DNA of 35,401 nucleotides, taken from contig NZ_JAEH01000052.1 of NCBI RefSeq assembly GCF_000518805.1, positions 1-35,401 on the forward strand. The letters are read 5' to 3'. Source of the stretch: Shewanella waksmanii ATCC BAA-643. Lineage in GTDB: Bacteria > Pseudomonadota > Gammaproteobacteria > Enterobacterales > Shewanellaceae. A model generated the notes under the pieces. That model was given only the letters and a program-made list of their open reading frames with translations. It made no database searches and had not been told where the DNA came from. How positions within the stretch are numbered: position 1 is the first letter of the stretch; each line of letters opens with the position of its first letter. Positions 33,376 to 35,401 of the stretch are shown piece after piece. Position numbers and translations under genes: made by a program.

Positions 33376-35109
33376 ATGACAAATAAGCTAGTTAAAGGAT
33401 TACTTGCAACTGCAGTGCTAGCGGCACTAGCTGGTTGTAATAGCAGTGATGATGACAACAACACGCCAACAACATGTGCTGAAGCCGGTGATGCATGTAC
33501 GCAGTTTACTGTACTGCATACCAATGATAACCATGGTCGTTTTTGGGAAAACAAAGACGGCGAATATGGAATGGCTGCACGTAAAACTCTAATTAATCAA
33601 ATTCGTGCTGAAGTAGAAAGTGCAGGCGGCCACACGCTGCTGCTATCAGGCGGTGATATCAATACTGGTGTACCTGAGTCAGACTTACAAAATGCCATCC
33701 CAGATTTCATTGGCATGAATGAGATCGCTTATGATGCAATGGCCGTGGGTAACCACGAGTTTGATAACCCATTAGCTATTTTAGACTCACAGCGCTCTAT
33801 TGCTAACTTCCCAATGTTAGCTGCAAACATCTACAAAGCAGACGGTACACGTTACTTTGATGCTTATAAGGTATTTGATATCAATGGTGTAAAAGTTGCC
33901 GTGATTGGTTTAACTACCGAAGATACTGCAAAATTGGGTAACCCAGAATTTATTAGCGAACTGACTTTCACCGATCCTAAAGAGGAAGTGGCTAAGGTGA
34001 TTCAAGAGATCAACGATGCTGGTGAAGCAGATTTGATTTTCGCAACCACTCATATGGGTCACTATGCTAACGGCGAACACGGCAGCAATGCTCCTGGTGA
34101 TGTGGCACTCGCAAATGCACTTGATGCGGGTCAACTTCATGCGGTTATTGGTGGTCACTCGCAAAACCCAGTGTGTATGGAAGGCGATGGCTATGCAGAA
34201 GACTTTAAGCCAGGCGATGAGTGTAAACCAGATGTGCAAAACGGCACTTTTATCATGCAAGCCCACGAATGGGGTAAGTATGTTGGCCGTGCTGATTTTG
34301 AATACTTTAATGGTGAGCTACACCTAGCAAGCTATAACTTAGTACCCGTTAACTTGTTAGGTACTGTGCTTGACGAAAACGGTGAGCCGGTTCTTGACGA
34401 AGAAGGCAACGAAGTAGAAGAGATTGTTGGCGAGAAAATCGAGCCAGATGCTGAGCTACTTGAACTACTGAGCTTTTACCAAGAACAGGGACAAGAGCGC
34501 CTTGATGAAGTAATTGCTGCAACTGATGGCTTACTTGACGGTGAGCGTAGTAACGTACGTTACATGCAAACTAACCTAGGCCGCCTAATTGCGATTGCTC
34601 AAGCTGAAAAAGTGAATGCTGATTTTGGTGTGATGAACTCAGGTGGTGTGCGTGCATCAATTGAGCAAGGCGAGATCTCTTACCGTGATGTACTGACGGT
34701 ACAGCCATTTGGCAACATGGTGACACTGAGTACCATGACAGGTGCACAGGTATCGGAGTATTTAGGTAATGTGGCAAGTCTACAAATTGGCGCAGGTGCA
34801 TATGCACAAATTACCGGTGTGAAAATGACCGTAGACTGTGAAGCTCAGTCAGTGGCCATCAGTGACATTAACGGCAAAGGTTACAGCGACACAGAGACAT
34901 ACACCTTTACTGTTCCAAGCTACAACGCAGCAGGTGGTGACGGCTATCCAGTGCTAACACCAGTACAAACTGGTTACGTTGATGCTGATGTACTTTACGG
35001 TTACTTCAAAGATGCTGGCAGCATCGTAGCAGCTGACTACAACCCTGTAGGCGATATCGTTTACGAAAACTCTGAAAGTGTTGAAGGGTGTAAAATTACT
35101 GCTAACTAA
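33376..35109 (+). CDS. ushA: UshA-like 5'-nucleotidase lipoprotein, second tandem copy
   Basis: 577-residue lipoprotein (lipobox LAGC, Cys21), clearly a duplicate of the preceding gene. In the segment from GVPESD to EFDNPL 30 of 36 residues are identical. The metal ligands are intact (LHTNDNHGRFW, LLSGGDINTG with Asp94, GNHEFDN 126-132, TTHMGHY, IGGHSQNPVC). It differs in an acidic insertion in the linker before the C-terminal domain (VLDENGEPVLDEEGNEVEEI) and in the substrate-stacking motif, which reads SYNAAGGDGYP where E. coli UshA has NFNATGGDGYP, so Tyr replaces the stacking Phe. The frame is open from 33304, but ATG 33376 gives the lipoprotein signal and has AGGGG 8 nt upstream, in a leader (GGGGTTGATG) shared with the first copy. 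Confidence 0.92.
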   Translation: MTNKLVKGLLATAVLAALAGCNSSDDDNNTPTTCAEAGDACTQFTVLHTNDNHGRFWENKDGEYGMAARKTLINQIRAEVESAGGHTLLLSGGDINTGVPESDLQNAIPDFIGMNEIAYDAMAVGNHEFDNPLAILDSQRSIANFPMLAANIYKADGTRYFDAYKVFDINGVKVAVIGLTTEDTAKLGNPEFISELTFTDPKEEVAKVIQEINDAGEADLIFATTHMGHYANGEHGSNAPGDVALANALDAGQLHAVIGGHSQNPVCMEGDGYAEDFKPGDECKPDVQNGTFIMQAHEWGKYVGRADFEYFNGELHLASYNLVPVNLLGTVLDENGEPVLDEEGNEVEEIVGEKIEPDAELLELLSFYQEQGQERLDEVIAATDGLLDGERSNVRYMQTNLGRLIAIAQAEKVNADFGVMNSGGVRASIEQGEISYRDVLTVQPFGNMVTLSTMTGAQVSEYLGNVASLQIGAGAYAQITGVKMTVDCEAQSVAISDINGKGYSDTETYTFTVPSYNAAGGDGYPVLTPVQTGYVDADVLYGYFKDAGSIVAADYNPVGDIVYENSESVEGCKITAN

Positions 35110-35122
35110 ATAAAAAGCAGTT

Positions 35123-35152
35123 AAAAAAGGCAGCCATGGGGCTGCCTTTTTT
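35123..35152 (+). terminator. Rho-independent terminator after the second UshA-like gene
   Basis: A-run, GGCAGCC-ATGG-GGCTGCC, then six Ts. Confidence 0.93.
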
Positions 35153-35163
35153 GTTTATTGAGC

Positions 35164-35401
35164 TGTCCCGTCCTGAGATAAGTTGACACTTTGGAGACTT
35201 ATCTATGAAACCTTCAAGCACAATCAGCATTAAACGTACACAACGTGATTACACATTAGGCTTTAAATTAGCCGTTGTCAGTCAAGTAGAAAAAGGCGAG
35301 CTAACCTATAAGCAAGCTCAACAGCACTACGGTATTCAAGGTCGAAGTACGGTCCTTACATGGTTAAGAAAGCATGGTAGATTAGACTGGACGCAACCCA
35401 T
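35164..35401 (+). mobile_element. IS3-family insertion sequence, left end (runs off the right edge)
   Basis: A sequence starting TGTCCCGTCCTGAGATAAG, of the form of an IS left terminal repeat (TG at the tip), is followed 41 bp later by a transposase OrfA. The right end lies outside the window, so the terminal repeat and target duplication cannot be checked. It begins 12 bp after the T-run of the ushA terminator. Confidence 0.75.
35205..35401 (+). CDS. IS3-family transposase OrfA, N-terminal part
   Basis: 65 codons before the window edge. The sequence MKPSSTISIKRTQRDYTLGF continues with KLAVVSQVEKGELTYKQAQQ and HYGIQGRSTVLTWLRKHGRL. This is the helix-turn-helix of OrfA proteins, which bind the element's ends; in a complete IS3 element OrfA is joined to the DDE catalytic OrfB by a -1 frameshift. 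GGAG lies 9 nt before the ATG. The gene is cut by the window edge, so whether the element is intact is unknown. Confidence 0.85.
   Translation, partial: MKPSSTISIKRTQRDYTLGFKLAVVSQVEKGELTYKQAQQHYGIQGRSTVLTWLRKHGRLDWTQP

Overview
The window looks like chromosomal DNA from a marine gammaproteobacterium, most likely Shewanella or a close relative. The basis is the gene set: UshA-type lipoprotein 5'-nucleotidases, a di-haem CcpA peroxidase, CheV, an orphan methyl-accepting chemotaxis protein, hppD divergent from a LysR regulator, and PGPGW, YccF, DUF2750 and DUF3389 small proteins. This is inferred from recognised families; no search was run. There are no rRNA or tRNA genes, no CRISPR array and no prophage. 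Most of it is ordinary housekeeping and accessory metabolism in short transcription units separated by clear hairpin terminators.

Layout. 1-1469 (-): N-terminal part of a YdbH/AsmA-like protein that runs off the left edge through an in-frame hexanucleotide repeat coding for (Lys-Asp)n. 1637-4510: divergent hexose-6-phosphate mutarotase and an acyl-CoA dehydrogenase. 4708-7303: chemoreceptor and a DUF938 methyltransferase, convergent. 7457-7768: a MITE, then a GNAT acetyltransferase. 8410-12777 (-): M3 peptidase lipoprotein and gamma-glutamyltransferase. 12860-14731: FemAB-like acyltransferase and a LysE-type exporter. 14868-17047: hppD and its divergent LysR regulator. 17231-17493: second MITE, then a small DUF6508-like gene. 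18065-20921: CcpA peroxidase, PGPGW protein, periplasmic solute-binding protein, YccF. 21187-22104: PLP-dependent ACC deaminase/D-cysteine desulfhydrase family. 22255-22428 (-): a short 57-aa gene of unknown function. 22893-25621: MscS-type channel and CheV, with a third, truncated MITE copy between them. 25652-26716 (-): a Cys-pair protein of unknown function and a DUF2750 protein. 26977-30781 (+): MltB-type lytic transglycosylase, a WYL regulator of BrxR/CapW-like layout, a SlyD-like FKBP, DUF3389 and an Abhydrolase_2 esterase. 31133-35109 (+): two tandem UshA-like 5'-nucleotidase lipoproteins. 35164-35401: left end of an IS3-family element that runs off the right edge.

How the genes relate. 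The two 5'-nucleotidases are a tandem duplication for hydrolysis of extracytoplasmic nucleotides. Only the first has a Pho-box-like site upstream, so the pair may be regulated differently. M3 peptidase and gamma-glutamyltransferase would both degrade small peptides and glutathione in the envelope. The chemoreceptor and CheV belong to chemotaxis but are not in a che cluster. hppD is not followed by hmgA, unlike the arrangement I recall for related species.

No obviously new multi-gene system is visible. The items most worth following are the MITE family (three copies, each with its right end just upstream of a + strand gene), the (KD)n coding repeat, the 57-aa gene with its operator-like dyad, the hairpin that pairs the ribosome-binding site with the TTG start at 26308, and the BrxR/CapW-like regulator outside any visible defence locus. 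Several genes appear to start with TTG behind a good Shine-Dalgarno sequence.
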